A stretch of DNA of 38,672 nt, from positions 1 through 38,672 of IMG/VR virus record IMGVR_UViG_3300037247_000508, one strand, 5' to 3'. The DNA comes from a virus. The notes beneath the pieces are model-generated. The model had not been told where the DNA came from. It ran no database searches and worked only from the letters and a program-made list of their open reading frames with translations. Each line of letters opens with the position of its first letter. The stretch's first letter is position 1. Both the position numbers and the translations under genes were made by a program. Below are positions 1-8,552 of this stretch, in pieces.

Positions 1-46
1 GGCTTTTTTTTACGTGCGCAGGTTAGAGATGGTAAAAATAATATAA
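1..46 (+). CDS. 3' end of a small ORF that begins at 38539 if the window ends join
   Basis: If base 38672 is joined to base 1, the ORF that begins at 38539 continues in frame through positions 1-46 and stops at TAA 44-46. The joined product would be about 59 residues, Cys- and Arg-containing (CVGARC, GRCKSRR), ending AFFYVRRLEMVKII. It would lie between the gene at 38178 and the small terminase gene, a common place for small unknown genes beside an HNH endonuclease. No function is recognised. Fifteen extra sense codons could remain open by chance, so support from the frame alone is modest. Confidence 0.4.
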   Translation, partial: AFFYVRRLEMVKII

Positions 47-128
47 AGTTGACAAATAAAAAATATTGTAATTCAGTCAATTGAGGATTTCAGAATGAAA
101 ATATCAGAATTAGTTTAGGAAAGTAAAA

Positions 129-623
129 ATGTCAAGTCCTGGCACAAAGAGAAAAACCCCAGCGTTAAAATCTATTGATGGTTCACGATCAAGAAATAAA
201 AATGCTGATAAAAAAGCAGCGGCTCTTGCAAAGAAGATAGCCAGTGATAAAGTTCTAGCACCAGGATATTTAAGTCAAAGGGAAATGGAAAAGTTTGATT
301 TAATATCAATTAGACTAAAAGAAATTAATGTTCTTTCTGATAGTTTCACAGAAATACAAGCCATATGTGCTCAAAGACTTGCTCAAATCGAAGAATTAAG
401 CGAAGTACTTGAAGCTGAAGGCATGACATATCAGTCTGTAAATCAACATGGCGGACAAATGATCAAGCCACATCCTGCTGTGGCAATGCGAAATGATGCA
501 ATGCGCCATTCACAATCACTACTTTCTGAAATGGGATTAACTCATACTGCAATTTCAAAACTGGCAGGAGCACTTCCACCACATAAAAATACAAAAAAAG
601 GAAATGCATTTGCGAAATTCTGA
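129..623 (+). CDS. terS: Terminase small subunit (P27-type)
   Basis: Predicted to recognise the packaging site on phage DNA and recruit the large terminase to it. The 164-residue product has a basic, Lys/Arg-rich N-terminus (about residues 6-40), a helical middle, and a C-terminal part of the form HPAVAMRNDAMRHSQSLLSEMGLT, which matches the NP...A..Q...LL.ELGLT region of P27-family small terminases. Length is normal for the family. The start is preceded by AGGAAAGTAAAA. It overlaps the large subunit ORF by 20 bp, as is usual for packaging genes. Assignment rests on this pattern and position, not on a search. Confidence 0.8.
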   Translation: MSSPGTKRKTPALKSIDGSRSRNKNADKKAAALAKKIASDKVLAPGYLSQREMEKFDLISIRLKEINVLSDSFTEIQAICAQRLAQIEELSEVLEAEGMTYQSVNQHGGQMIKPHPAVAMRNDAMRHSQSLLSEMGLTHTAISKLAGALPPHKNTKKGNAFAKF

Positions 624-2280
624 ACACATAAAACGAATGAACGCATATATAAGGAAAATAGTTTCAGGAAAATTACCTGCTTGCAATGAACACCGCCAAG
701 CGTGTCAAAGGCACATTAATGATATCAAAGCAAAGAAATTCAGGTTTGATAAGAAAGCAGCTGATAGAGCATGTGATTTTATTGAAATGTTACCACATGT
801 TAAAGGGAAATGGGCCCGCGAAAAAGAAACATTAAAGCTTAGAGACTGGCAATTATTCATTGTCTGTTCAATATTCGGATGGAAAAGGAAAGACAAAACT
901 CGCCGTTATCGTGTGGTATATATCAAGATCCCCCGTAAAAATGGAAAATCAACACTGGTGGCCTGCATGGGTGTATATATGTTTGTCGCTGATAACGAAG
1001 AATCGGCAGAAGTATACAGCGGAGCGACTACTGAAAAGCAAGCATGGGAAGTATTTGGCCCGGCTAGGGAAATGATAAAGCGTACACCGGAATTGCAAGA
1101 TCATTATGGTGTACAGGTCAATGCACGAAATATGAACATGCCTGGATCAATGGCAAAGTTTGAACCGGTCATTGGTGATCCAGGTGATGGGTCAAATCCA
1201 TCATGTGCCATAACTGATGAATATCATGAACACAAAACAAGTGCTCTTTATGATACGATGTTAACTGGTATGGGTTCAAGGGAACAGCCATTGCAAATGG
1301 TGATCACAACAGCGGGTGATAATATAGCCGGCCCTTGTTATGATTTAGAAGATGCTGCCAAAAAATGTTTAAGCGGGGCAGTAAAAAATGAAGAAATGTT
1401 TGCAATTATATTTGGTATCGATCCAGATGATGAATGGGATAGTATCAAAGCCCTAAAGAAAGCTAACCCAAATTACGGCATAAGCGTTAAGGCAGATTTT
1501 TTAAAGGCGCGTTTGAATGACGCAAAGTCCAGGGCAAGCCGGCGAGGAATATATAAAACAAAACATTTGAATGTTTGGGTGAATGCCCGCGCCGCATATT
1601 TTGATATGGAAGCATGGCAAGCCAGCGCGTGTGATATTACGATGGATGATTATTTAGGGCGCAAATGTTATGCTACTCTTGATCTTGCATCTAAAATAGA
1701 TGTTGCAGTGCGTTTATTTCTTTTTCCGCCAGACGGTGATTATAAAGATTGGGGAGTGTTCCCGCGCTTTTATATTCCAGAAGAAAAAATAGAGGATCCT
1801 GAAAATCAGCAGTATGCAGCCTGGGTGGAAGATGGCTGGATTGTGACCACACCGGGCAATGTAATTGATTTTGATATTATTGAAGAAGAACTTGAAGAAG
1901 ATTGTAAAAAATTCAACCCGGAGGATGTAGCTTATGATCCGTTCCAGGCAACGCAAATGGCAACGCAAATGGTTAAGCGCGGAATTGAAATGGTGGAATA
2001 TGGCGCGACAGTTCGGAACTTTTCAGAGCCAATGAAAAATCTTGATGCTTTAATCTTAAAGCGGTTAATAAAACATGATGGGAATCCGTGTATGTCATGG
2101 ATGATGTCAAATGTTGTTGCTAAGGAAGATGCAAAAGAAAATGTATTTCCCCGAAAAAATAAACCAGAACAGAAAATAGATGGTGGTGTAGCCTTGATTA
2201 TGGGCATTGGTCGTAGTATGGTGGAAGAAGAAGGCCCGATTGAAAGCGTTTACAACAGCAGAGGAATCACAGTCATATGA
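604..2280 (+). CDS. terL: Terminase large subunit
   Basis: ATPase-nuclease that drives DNA into the prohead and cuts it. The 558-residue product carries a Walker A-like PRKNGKS at residues 110-116 and a Walker B AITDEYHE at 202-209. A nuclease half follows, with LDLASKIDVA (first acidic residue), AYDPFQA and the late KIDGGVALIMG motif, in the order seen in Terminase_1 (HK97/P27-type) proteins. The start is uncertain: ATG 604 has AAGGA only one base upstream, and ATG 637 has no clear ribosome site. Translation may be coupled to the small subunit. The stop overlaps the portal start (ATGA). Confidence 0.93.
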   Translation: MHLRNSEHIKRMNAYIRKIVSGKLPACNEHRQACQRHINDIKAKKFRFDKKAADRACDFIEMLPHVKGKWAREKETLKLRDWQLFIVCSIFGWKRKDKTRRYRVVYIKIPRKNGKSTLVACMGVYMFVADNEESAEVYSGATTEKQAWEVFGPAREMIKRTPELQDHYGVQVNARNMNMPGSMAKFEPVIGDPGDGSNPSCAITDEYHEHKTSALYDTMLTGMGSREQPLQMVITTAGDNIAGPCYDLEDAAKKCLSGAVKNEEMFAIIFGIDPDDEWDSIKALKKANPNYGISVKADFLKARLNDAKSRASRRGIYKTKHLNVWVNARAAYFDMEAWQASACDITMDDYLGRKCYATLDLASKIDVAVRLFLFPPDGDYKDWGVFPRFYIPEEKIEDPENQQYAAWVEDGWIVTTPGNVIDFDIIEEELEEDCKKFNPEDVAYDPFQATQMATQMVKRGIEMVEYGATVRNFSEPMKNLDALILKRLIKHDGNPCMSWMMSNVVAKEDAKENVFPRKNKPEQKIDGGVALIMGIGRSMVEEEGPIESVYNSRGITVI

Positions 2281-3551
2281 TTTGGTGGGATAATTTAATA
2301 AATTTATTTAGTGAACATGAGAAATCCGCATCACAGGATCCATCTGATGATTTCTGGTGGACCCATTTATCAGGTTCGCGTATTATTAATGAAGAAAGAT
2401 TATTATCAATCCCTGCTGCCTATGATGCAATCAATGCCGTTTTAAATCCTCTTAAAACATTGCCTTTAATCTTTTTTGAAAAAATATCCGACAAAGAAAA
2501 AAAACGTATTGATAATAATGATATTGCCAAATCTTTACAGCAACCAAACAACATGCAGAACAGTGTTGAATTTTTAGATTTCGTGGGTCGTAACCTGTTA
2601 ATATATCATAATGCTTTTGCTGAAATTTTAAGCGACAATCGGGGTAATATTTTGGGATATATACCCTTTCATCCTGATATAGTCAGCATTGAAAAAAGAC
2701 CAACCGGATTTGTATATAAGATTAGTGATGGATTTAATATCCGTTTTATTACACCTGATAGAATGTGGCATTTGAAGGCCGGACCGTTTACGCGTGATGG
2801 TTTAATGGGAAGAGGTCCTATTGTAACCCAGACCAAAACGCTAAATGCTACTTTAGATGTGATTGATTTTGGTGCCCGTTATTTTCAAAACAATACACAG
2901 CTTGGTGGTGTTCTTGAAATAGCAGGCGAATTATCACCGGAAGGACAAAGAGAATTAGCTAAATCGTGGCAAAGAGCACACAGCGGAGCCAATATTCATA
3001 AAACAGCAGTACTTGAACAGGGATCAAAATATACACCAACTACAGTTGAAAATAATAAAGCACAATTTATTGAAACCAGAAAAGCGGATGATATAGAAAT
3101 TGCTAGGATTTGGAATGTTCCACCCCATAGAATTAAATCCCTTGCCGATGCTACTTATTCAAACATTGAACAACAATCAATAGAATATATTGTTCACTCA
3201 TTACAGCCGTGGTTTAGACTTGTGGAAACATCAATAAAATCCAATTTGATAGGTATGGATAATAATATATTCGCGGAATTTAATATTTTAGGTTTGTTGC
3301 GCGGTGATATTAAAGCCCGTTTTGAAGCATATTCTAAAGCCCGCAATTGGGGATGGATGTCTGTAAATGATATTAGAAAACTGGAAAGAATGAATCCAAT
3401 TGAAGATGGGGATATTTATTTGCAACCGCTTAATATGCAGGAAGCCGGCGCACAAGATAGGACAGAAACACCACCCGACAATCAACAAACCGCAGAAACA
3501 GATGAAAAAGATACAAAATTAAAATTAATTGAAGGGTCAAAAAATGATTGA
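2277..3551 (+). CDS. Portal protein (HK97 family)
   Basis: Forms the dodecameric portal at the capsid vertex through which DNA passes and to which the tail attaches. The 424-residue protein shows the family pattern: an early LLSIPAAYDAINAVLNPLKTLPL segment, FVGRNLLIYHNAFAEI, then VPPHRIKSLADATYSNIEQQSIEYIVHSLQPW, which is close to the standard PHRL...SYSNIEQQ...F....L.P signature. Length is typical. The ATG overlaps the terL stop by four bases, indicating coupled translation, and the 3' end overlaps the protease start. Confidence 0.93.
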   Translation: MIWWDNLINLFSEHEKSASQDPSDDFWWTHLSGSRIINEERLLSIPAAYDAINAVLNPLKTLPLIFFEKISDKEKKRIDNNDIAKSLQQPNNMQNSVEFLDFVGRNLLIYHNAFAEILSDNRGNILGYIPFHPDIVSIEKRPTGFVYKISDGFNIRFITPDRMWHLKAGPFTRDGLMGRGPIVTQTKTLNATLDVIDFGARYFQNNTQLGGVLEIAGELSPEGQRELAKSWQRAHSGANIHKTAVLEQGSKYTPTTVENNKAQFIETRKADDIEIARIWNVPPHRIKSLADATYSNIEQQSIEYIVHSLQPWFRLVETSIKSNLIGMDNNIFAEFNILGLLRGDIKARFEAYSKARNWGWMSVNDIRKLERMNPIEDGDIYLQPLNMQEAGAQDRTETPPDNQQTAETDEKDTKLKLIEGSKND

Positions 3552-4344
3552 TTATATTTTAGGCATTCATCCACAAGGCGCGGAAGCGTTTTGCAAAGAA
3601 GAAATAACCGGCAGCACAGAAAAAGCTTTTATCAGTTCTGCGCGTGTTGGTGGATCCATTGCCGTACTTCCAATGATGGGTGGTATACGTCATAGGGGCG
3701 GATTTATGGGAACCAGTATTGAAAGCTTCCGTGAAAGATTCAGGGCAGCTATTGCCAACCCGGAAGTTAAAGCCGTTGTATTTAATGTGGATAGTCCAGG
3801 CGGTACCGTGTCAGGTGTACCTGAAATGGCAGAAGAAATATTTGAGGCCAGATCACAGAAGCCTATAATTGCAGTTGCTAATACAATGGCAGCATCCGCA
3901 GCCTACTGGCTTGCATCCGCAGCTTCAAGGGTGGTGGTTACACCTTCCGGGTCTGTTGGTTCAATAGGCGTCTTTGCAATGCATATTGATCAATCAAAAA
4001 TGCTTGATGATTTTGGTCTTAAAGTTACATTAATTTCTGCCGGCAAATATAAAGTTGAAGGCAATAGCTTTCAGCATATAACGGAAGAAGCATATGCCCA
4101 AATTCAAAAAGAAGTAAACGATGTATATGGAGATTTTATTTCTGATGTTGCCAAATTCCGGGGTACCGATATTGAGCGTGTTTTAAATGATTTTGGACAG
4201 GGTCGGATGGTACGTGCTAAAGATGCCGTTAAACTAAATATGGCTGATAGTATTGACACTGTGGAAAATGTAATTAATAATCTGGTAACGGTTCAACAGA
4301 GCCGCACAAGAGCAAGTGCCAAATTAAAGCTTGCAATACTTTAA
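3544..4344 (+). CDS. Prohead protease, S49 (SppA/lambda C-like) family
   Basis: Serine-lysine protease expected to process head proteins during prohead maturation. The 266-residue protein has the S49 landmarks: VDSPGGTVSG at residues 82-91 (oxyanion loop region), candidate nucleophile Ser118 in MAASAAYWLA, PSGSVGSIGVF at 134-144 and candidate base Lys168 or Lys170 in SAGKYK. ATG 3544 is preferred over an upstream in-frame TTG because GAAGGG lies at a normal distance before it. It overlaps the portal stop. A structured 77-base RNA region follows before the capsid gene. No scaffold domain is obvious at the C-terminus, which is short. Confidence 0.88.
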   Translation: MIDYILGIHPQGAEAFCKEEITGSTEKAFISSARVGGSIAVLPMMGGIRHRGGFMGTSIESFRERFRAAIANPEVKAVVFNVDSPGGTVSGVPEMAEEIFEARSQKPIIAVANTMAASAAYWLASAASRVVVTPSGSVGSIGVFAMHIDQSKMLDDFGLKVTLISAGKYKVEGNSFQHITEEAYAQIQKEVNDVYGDFISDVAKFRGTDIERVLNDFGQGRMVRAKDAVKLNMADSIDTVENVINNLVTVQQSRTRASAKLKLAIL

Positions 4345-4421
4345 TCACGGGCGGTCCGTGATAACGATTTGATCAATGCCGAGTAGATCAAATTGTTAAA
4401 TACTCGGCGGAGTGAAAAAAC
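4345..4421 (+). promoter_or_regulatory. Structured leader of the capsid gene: interlocking stems (pseudoknot or switch)
   Basis: Directly after the protease stop is a hairpin TCACGG/CCGTGA (4345-4350 with 4356-4361). Next, 4363-4374 pairs with 4386-4397 (12 pairs, one G-U). The loop of that stem holds GCCGAGTA (4378-4385), which is perfectly complementary to TACTCGGC (4401-4408). The second stem ends at the capsid Shine-Dalgarno sequence (CGGAG, 4408-4412). The two long stems interlock, so they form a pseudoknot or exclude each other. There is no U-run, so this does not look like a terminator. Control of capsid expression or RNA processing is inferred. Confidence 0.6.
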
Positions 4422-5687
4422 ATGAAAATTCATGAACTAAGAAAGCAACGGGCCGCTTTAAAAGTAGAGGCCGAGGCTCTAATTAAAAAAGCTGATGATG
4501 ATTCTGTTGAACTTACAGCAGAAGATTTAAAAGCTGTTGATAAATTGCAAACGGATATTGCAGATATTGATCAAAAAATTGAAACCGCACAAAAGCTTGA
4601 AGAAATTACTGCAAGCTTTGCAAATGATGATGAAAATACAGAAGTAGTTTTTGCATCACCCAAATCTGCCAAAGATAAAGACCAAGGCGGTTTTAATGAT
4701 ATTGGTGAATTTGCTACTGCTGTACGTAATTTTGCAATGACCGGCAGCGCAGATGATCGACTACAGGCACAAGCCCCTACTGATTCCCACCAGGAAAGCG
4801 GTTCATCAGACGGGCACATGGTACCAACTCAATTCAGAATGGATATCTGGAAACTGGTAACAGACGGTGATGGTTTTATAAACATGATCACAACAGAAGA
4901 CACTATTAGTAATAATGTTAGTATGTTGCGCGATGAAAGCACCCCTTGGGGCAATCTGGGGCTTCAAGCTTTCTGGAGTGGTGAACTTGATCAATTTACA
5001 CCTTCACGCCTTGAAACCGATGGCGATATTTTAAAACTGCAAAAAGTTTATGTATTTGCTGAAGCATCTGATGAACTATTGGAAGATGCCCCCCGGTTAA
5101 CTTCGCGATTAACACAAGGTGCTGCTGATGCAATCAATTTCAAACTTGATGAAGGCATTTATAGTGGTAATGGTGCAGGGAAACCAGAAGGTATTCTAAA
5201 TTCAGGTGCCCTAATCAGCGTTGCTAAAGAAGGCAGTCAAGTGGCCGATACAATTGTTTCTGCTAACGTGTTGAAAATGTATAGCCGCCAATGGAATATA
5301 CGAAATGCAGTATGGCTTGCGAATATTGATACCTTTCCGCAGTTAGCACAAATGACTATTGGTGATCAACCAATGTTCCAGCCGCCAACTGGCATGGCAG
5401 GGGCACCATTTGGTACATTGATGGGAAGGCCATTATTTTATAATCAACAATCAGAAGCACTCGGCGATGTGGGTGATTTGGTTTTTGCTGATATGAAAGG
5501 CTATTATGGTATCAAAAAATCAGGCGGTGTTAAGTTTGCCGAAAGTATGCATCTTTTCTTTGATAGAGATGCCCATGCTTTCCGCTGGACTTTCCGCTTC
5601 AATGGGCAGACATTTATGTCACAGCCCGTAACCCCAAATAAGGGCACTACAAAATCTCATTTTGTCGCCCTAGCAGAAAGGGCCTAA
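4422..5687 (+). CDS. Major capsid protein (HK97 fold)
   Basis: Builds the icosahedral shell. The 421-residue protein begins with a charged coiled-coil delta-like domain (about residues 1-75, MKIHELRKQRAALK...) that is normally cut off by the prohead protease. The HK97-fold core follows: MVPTQFRMDIWKL, a long E-loop and spine region, GIYSGNGAGKPEGILN (a hallmark of the Phage_capsid family) and a C-terminal FFDRDAHAFRWTFRFNG strand region. Probable cleavage lies in the Q/S/D-rich linker near residues 105-130. The ribosome site GGCGGAG is close to a structured leader. Length fits the family. Confidence 0.95.
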   Translation: MKIHELRKQRAALKVEAEALIKKADDDSVELTAEDLKAVDKLQTDIADIDQKIETAQKLEEITASFANDDENTEVVFASPKSAKDKDQGGFNDIGEFATAVRNFAMTGSADDRLQAQAPTDSHQESGSSDGHMVPTQFRMDIWKLVTDGDGFINMITTEDTISNNVSMLRDESTPWGNLGLQAFWSGELDQFTPSRLETDGDILKLQKVYVFAEASDELLEDAPRLTSRLTQGAADAINFKLDEGIYSGNGAGKPEGILNSGALISVAKEGSQVADTIVSANVLKMYSRQWNIRNAVWLANIDTFPQLAQMTIGDQPMFQPPTGMAGAPFGTLMGRPLFYNQQSEALGDVGDLVFADMKGYYGIKKSGGVKFAESMHLFFDRDAHAFRWTFRFNGQTFMSQPVTPNKGTTKSHFVALAERA

Positions 5688-5691
5688 GATT

Positions 5692-6141
5692 ATGGTAAAT
5701 ATTAATATAAACCTTTATGAAGAAACTTGTATTGTTGGTGTTATTGATCCCGATGTAACCGTAGCCGGTGCAGTTTCTACTGGATGGATTGCCGCAAAAG
5801 ACATGTTTTCTTATATGGCAATCATCATGGCGGGTACTCTAGGCACCGCCGCCACACTTGATGCCAAACTTGAACAGGCAACGGACGGATCAGGAACTGG
5901 TGCAAAAGACATCACTGGCAAGGCAATCACCCAACTTGTAAAAGCATCAAACGATGATGATCAGGCTGTTATTAACATCAAGCAACAGGATCTTGATATT
6001 GAAAATGATTTCACTCATTTTCGATTAACAATGACGGTAGCAGTCGCTGATAGTGATGTTGCCGGCCTTGTTCTTGGTTCAGCATTCCGGCACGGCGATG
6101 GATCAGATAATGATCTGGCATCTGTTGTGGAAGTAGTATAA
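5692..6141 (+). CDS. Probable head decoration/virion protein
   Basis: 149 residues, placed five bases after the capsid gene. It has a beta-rich, acidic composition with the segments GWIAAKDMFSYMAIIMAGTLGTAATLDAKLEQATD and FTHFRLTMTVAVADSD. This resembles small phage proteins downstream of capsid genes that measure signal over time-like beta repeats (T...D..LEQS.D). No catalytic motif is seen. A role in stabilising the capsid surface is inferred from position and composition. The stop overlaps the next ATG (TAATG). Confidence 0.55.
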   Translation: MVNININLYEETCIVGVIDPDVTVAGAVSTGWIAAKDMFSYMAIIMAGTLGTAATLDAKLEQATDGSGTGAKDITGKAITQLVKASNDDDQAVINIKQQDLDIENDFTHFRLTMTVAVADSDVAGLVLGSAFRHGDGSDNDLASVVEVV

Positions 6142-6536
6142 TGGCAAACCGTGAAGTAGAATTTAATCAGGATTACCGGGTTAAAGATGAAGAAGGCAAA
6201 AAATATTATAAGGGTAAAAAATATTCAATGTCTGAAGCATCTGCCAACCATTTTTTTAAGCGTGGATTAGCTGAAAAAATTGATACTGCTGATGAAAAAA
6301 AAGCTCGCAAAGCGGCTGATGATGCCGCGAGAATAGCTAAAGAAGCTGCTCAATTGGCAGCGGATGTTACCGATGCCGCGAAAACATCTAAAGATGCTAA
6401 TTTAACTGTTATTGATGCTGAAAATGCACTTGAAAATGCAGATGATGCAGATAAAAAAGGTGCAGAAGCTTATTTAAAAGAAACTAAAAAAGCTGCAGCA
6501 GAAGCATCTAAAAATCTAAAAGCTTTAGAAAAATGA
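6141..6536 (+). CDS. Ala/Lys-rich coiled-coil head protein, function unknown
   Basis: 131 residues. The first 45 residues (VEFNQDYRVKDEEGKKYYKG...) look like the small N-terminal module found in phage proteins of the head operon in which a charged sheet ends with a short helix and AEKI. The remainder is almost pure Ala/Lys/Asp/Glu helix (AADDAARIAKEAAQLAADV and so on), predicted to form a coiled coil. It overlaps the next gene by four bases (ATGA). A structural or scaffold-like role is possible, but no family can be named with certainty. Confidence 0.5.
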   Translation: MANREVEFNQDYRVKDEEGKKYYKGKKYSMSEASANHFFKRGLAEKIDTADEKKARKAADDAARIAKEAAQLAADVTDAAKTSKDANLTVIDAENALENADDADKKGAEAYLKETKKAAAEASKNLKALEK

Positions 6537-6811
6537 GCTATCAAATTAAAAAAACATCGGCGGTCATTCAGTTGACCGCCGATGTTACAGATGATTTAAT
6601 AGGTAGTGAAGTTATCACCGGCACACCAACAGTATCTATTGAACCATCTGGATCATTAACGGCTGGGGTTGTTACTCTTTCAAGCACTGCTAAAATTGCT
6701 TTTGCAGATTTTAGCGCGGGTATTGCCGGTGAAAGTTACCAAGTGCAATTTGAATTTGTTACAGACGTATCAAGAATATATAGAAAGTGCCAAACTGTGA
6801 AAGTTATCTAA
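6533..6811 (+). CDS. Small beta-rich structural protein
   Basis: 92 residues, Thr/Ser/Val-rich with regular strands (TSAVIQLTADVTDDLIGSEVI, GVVTLSSTAKIAFADF, YQVQFEFVT). This looks like an Ig-like or fibre-adaptor-type small virion protein between head and connector genes. Codons 7-18 hold an exceptional 14-bp perfect hairpin described separately. The stop TAA overlaps the ATG of the next gene. The exact function is not recognised. Confidence 0.5.
   Translation: MSYQIKKTSAVIQLTADVTDDLIGSEVITGTPTVSIEPSGSLTAGVVTLSSTAKIAFADFSAGIAGESYQVQFEFVTDVSRIYRKCQTVKVI
6547..6586 (-). terminator. Intrinsic terminator on the minus strand, inside a coding sequence
   Basis: AACATCGGCGGTCA (6553-6566) and TGACCGCCGATGTT (6573-6586) form a perfect 14-bp stem with a six-base loop. 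Read on the minus strand the stem is followed immediately by TTTTT and further A/T, which is the canonical form of an intrinsic terminator. On the plus strand the hairpin is followed by ACAGATGA, so it should not stop the structural-gene transcript. It may block antisense transcription into the capsid genes. Confidence 0.6.
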
Positions 6812-7407
6812 TGACACTAATTTTAAAAACAGCACCAACCACCCCACTGTTCACCCTTGATCAGATAAAAAATCATCTTTGTTTAACAGATGATTATATA
6901 ATTCAGGATGCTAATATCACAGATTATGGCGATGCGGTGACAGATTATCTTGATGGCAATGATGGTGTGTTGGGCCGTGGGCTCATTACCCAGACATATA
7001 CCATGATTATTAATTTTTTCCCCAATGTTATTCATGTTCCTTTGCCACCGCTGCAAACAGTGGATGAAATTCGCTATCTGGATACTGCGGGCGTTCAACA
7101 AATTCTTGCGGCTTCTATTTATCGTGTTGTTTATGCAGGCGCAGTTAATCGGCGGGCAATTATAACCCTTGCCAAGGATCAATCATGGCCTTCTGTTGAT
7201 ATCCAGATAGGAGCCGTGGAAATAGATTTCACATGTGGCTATGGCGATAGCTGGAATAATATTCCACCAAACACTAGACAGCTTGCATTATTACTTTTAG
7301 GATCTTTATTTGAAACCCGCGATGCAGAAATCACAGGAACATCTTTTGATGATAACCCTGCAGCCAAAAGAGCGATTGTACTGGCTAAATTTCAAGAGGC
7401 AGTATAG
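6811..7407 (+). CDS. Head-tail connector protein (HK97 gp6-like)
   Basis: Expected to bind under the portal as the first connector ring. The 198-residue protein follows the gp6-type plan: LDQIKNHLCLTDDY at the N-terminus, helix FV..AT-type segment around LGRGLITQTYTMII, PLPPLQTVDEIRYLDTAG, AAIDFTCGYGDSWNNIPPNTRQLALLLLGSLFETRD near the end. The last block (Y.CG.....P..R.A.L.L....E.R) is diagnostic for these connectors. ATG 6811 overlaps the previous stop (TAATG); an upstream in-frame ATG at 6787 is inside the previous gene. Confidence 0.8.
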   Translation: MTLILKTAPTTPLFTLDQIKNHLCLTDDYIIQDANITDYGDAVTDYLDGNDGVLGRGLITQTYTMIINFFPNVIHVPLPPLQTVDEIRYLDTAGVQQILAASIYRVVYAGAVNRRAIITLAKDQSWPSVDIQIGAVEIDFTCGYGDSWNNIPPNTRQLALLLLGSLFETRDAEITGTSFDDNPAAKRAIVLAKFQEAV

Positions 7408-7733
7408 TGACTTGTGGAAGAACATTCATTGAAATACAAAAAAAACTAATCACAGATGATGGATCCGGTGGTCGTGAAGGGGAATGGGTCAGATTTGCTA
7501 CATCATTTGCTTCGCCAAGATGGGTAAAAGGTAATGAACAAACAACATCCAGTGATGGGGACCGCGTGGCCGCTGTTGAAACCTGGTTATTAAAAATCAA
7601 TTTTATTAATGGCATTACAACAGATATGCGGGTCGTTTGGGATGGCAGAAATTATAATATAAGATCAGCTGCTGATCGTGAACAAAAAAGAAGGCACATT
7701 ACCCTGGAAATTGAAGCAGGGGTTGCAGACTGA
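7407..7733 (+). CDS. Head-tail adaptor / head closure protein
   Basis: 108 residues, likely the SPP1 gp16-like closure ring that seals the portal channel after packaging. It shows the family flow IEIQKK..DDGSGGREGEWVRFATSFASPRWVKG, then VAAVETWLLKINFINGITTDMRVVWDGRNYNIRSAAD, with the typical W..R........R near the C-terminus. It starts with GTG at 7407, sharing bases with the preceding TAG stop (TAGTG). Position between the gp6-like and gp10-like genes supports the assignment. Confidence 0.75.
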   Translation: MTCGRTFIEIQKKLITDDGSGGREGEWVRFATSFASPRWVKGNEQTTSSDGDRVAAVETWLLKINFINGITTDMRVVWDGRNYNIRSAADREQKRRHITLEIEAGVAD

Positions 7734-8146
7734 TGGCAAGGCGTAGAAAATCAGGATTGATAGGTGTTAACAATCTCAATAGAAAATTGCGTAAAATGGG
7801 CCCCGCTGTTAAGAAGGGTTTGGGCCCGGCATTACAACAAGTTGCTGATGCTGTTCATGCTGATGCATTAAAACGGATTCCGGTTCGCGAAGGGGATCTT
7901 GCAGCAGCCTTAAAAAAGCAAGTTATGTCAAAGGGCACCAATGCCAGGGTAGGATATTGGAAAAAAGGCAATAAAAAGAATTGGGAATTGGGTGGTTGGC
8001 GGGCACATTTTATTGAATTTGGAACACTTAATGCACCGGCAATACCATTTTTAAGACCCGCTTTCAGGGAAAATATTGCATTTGCCATGAAAACAATTGA
8101 TAAAGCAACAGATAAAGTTTTAAGAAAGGTTGCACGCGGTGGCTGA
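7733..8146 (+). CDS. HK97 gp10-like tail completion/connector protein
   Basis: 137 residues. The pattern is that of HK97 gp10: basic N-terminus (MARRRKSGLIGVNNLNRKLRKM), VADAVHADALKRIPVREGDLAAALKK, VGYWKKG..., and HFIEFGTLNAPAIPFLRPAFREN, where the EFGT...PFLRPA motif is characteristic. The protein is thought to act at the head-tail joint or tail terminus. It is translationally linked to the genes on both sides. Confidence 0.85.
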   Translation: MARRRKSGLIGVNNLNRKLRKMGPAVKKGLGPALQQVADAVHADALKRIPVREGDLAAALKKQVMSKGTNARVGYWKKGNKKNWELGGWRAHFIEFGTLNAPAIPFLRPAFRENIAFAMKTIDKATDKVLRKVARGG

Positions 8147-8543
8147 TACATCATTAGAAGTACAAACGGAAATTGTTAAATTGCTTAAGGCATCCAATGC
8201 CATTGCCGCGATTGTTAAAACACTTATTTATGATACAGTCCCCGATAAAACCGATTTTCCATTTATTAATATTCCACCTTTTGATAGTGCGACAGAAGAA
8301 ACAAAAGATAAGGATGGGCAGGTTCATGATGTTCAAATTGATACATGGTCAAGAACAAGTGGGCAAAAACAAACACGCGAATTAATTAAAGCTATACGTG
8401 ATGCAGTTCATCGTGTAACATTCACTATATCAGATGCTACAGTTCTTTTTAGTCGTGTTACCAACACAAGAGTATTGATGGATTCAGATAAACGCACTAT
8501 ACATGGAATTATAGAAATGCAAATTAAGGTTCTTTCAGATTAG
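8139..8543 (+). CDS. Tail terminator/completion protein (DUF3168-like)
   Basis: About 134 residues from GTG 8139, chosen because AAAGG lies nine bases upstream; an in-frame TTG at 8130 abuts that site. The DUF3168 plan is visible: LEVQTEIVKLLKAS near the N-terminus, YDTVPDKTDFPFINI, HDVQIDTWSRTSGQKQTRELIKAIRDAVH, VTNTRVLMDSDKRTIHGIIEMQIKV. These proteins cap the tail tube at its head-proximal end. It overlaps the gp10-like gene and precedes the tail tube genes. Confidence 0.8.
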   Translation: MADTSLEVQTEIVKLLKASNAIAAIVKTLIYDTVPDKTDFPFINIPPFDSATEETKDKDGQVHDVQIDTWSRTSGQKQTRELIKAIRDAVHRVTFTISDATVLFSRVTNTRVLMDSDKRTIHGIIEMQIKVLSD

Positions 8544-8552
8544 GAGATTAAA

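Noticed and set aside
49-76. TTGACA before the small terminase gene as a promoter
   Set aside because: No acceptable -10 box at 15-19 bases; TATTGT and TGTAAT are too close. Late genes more likely read through from upstream.
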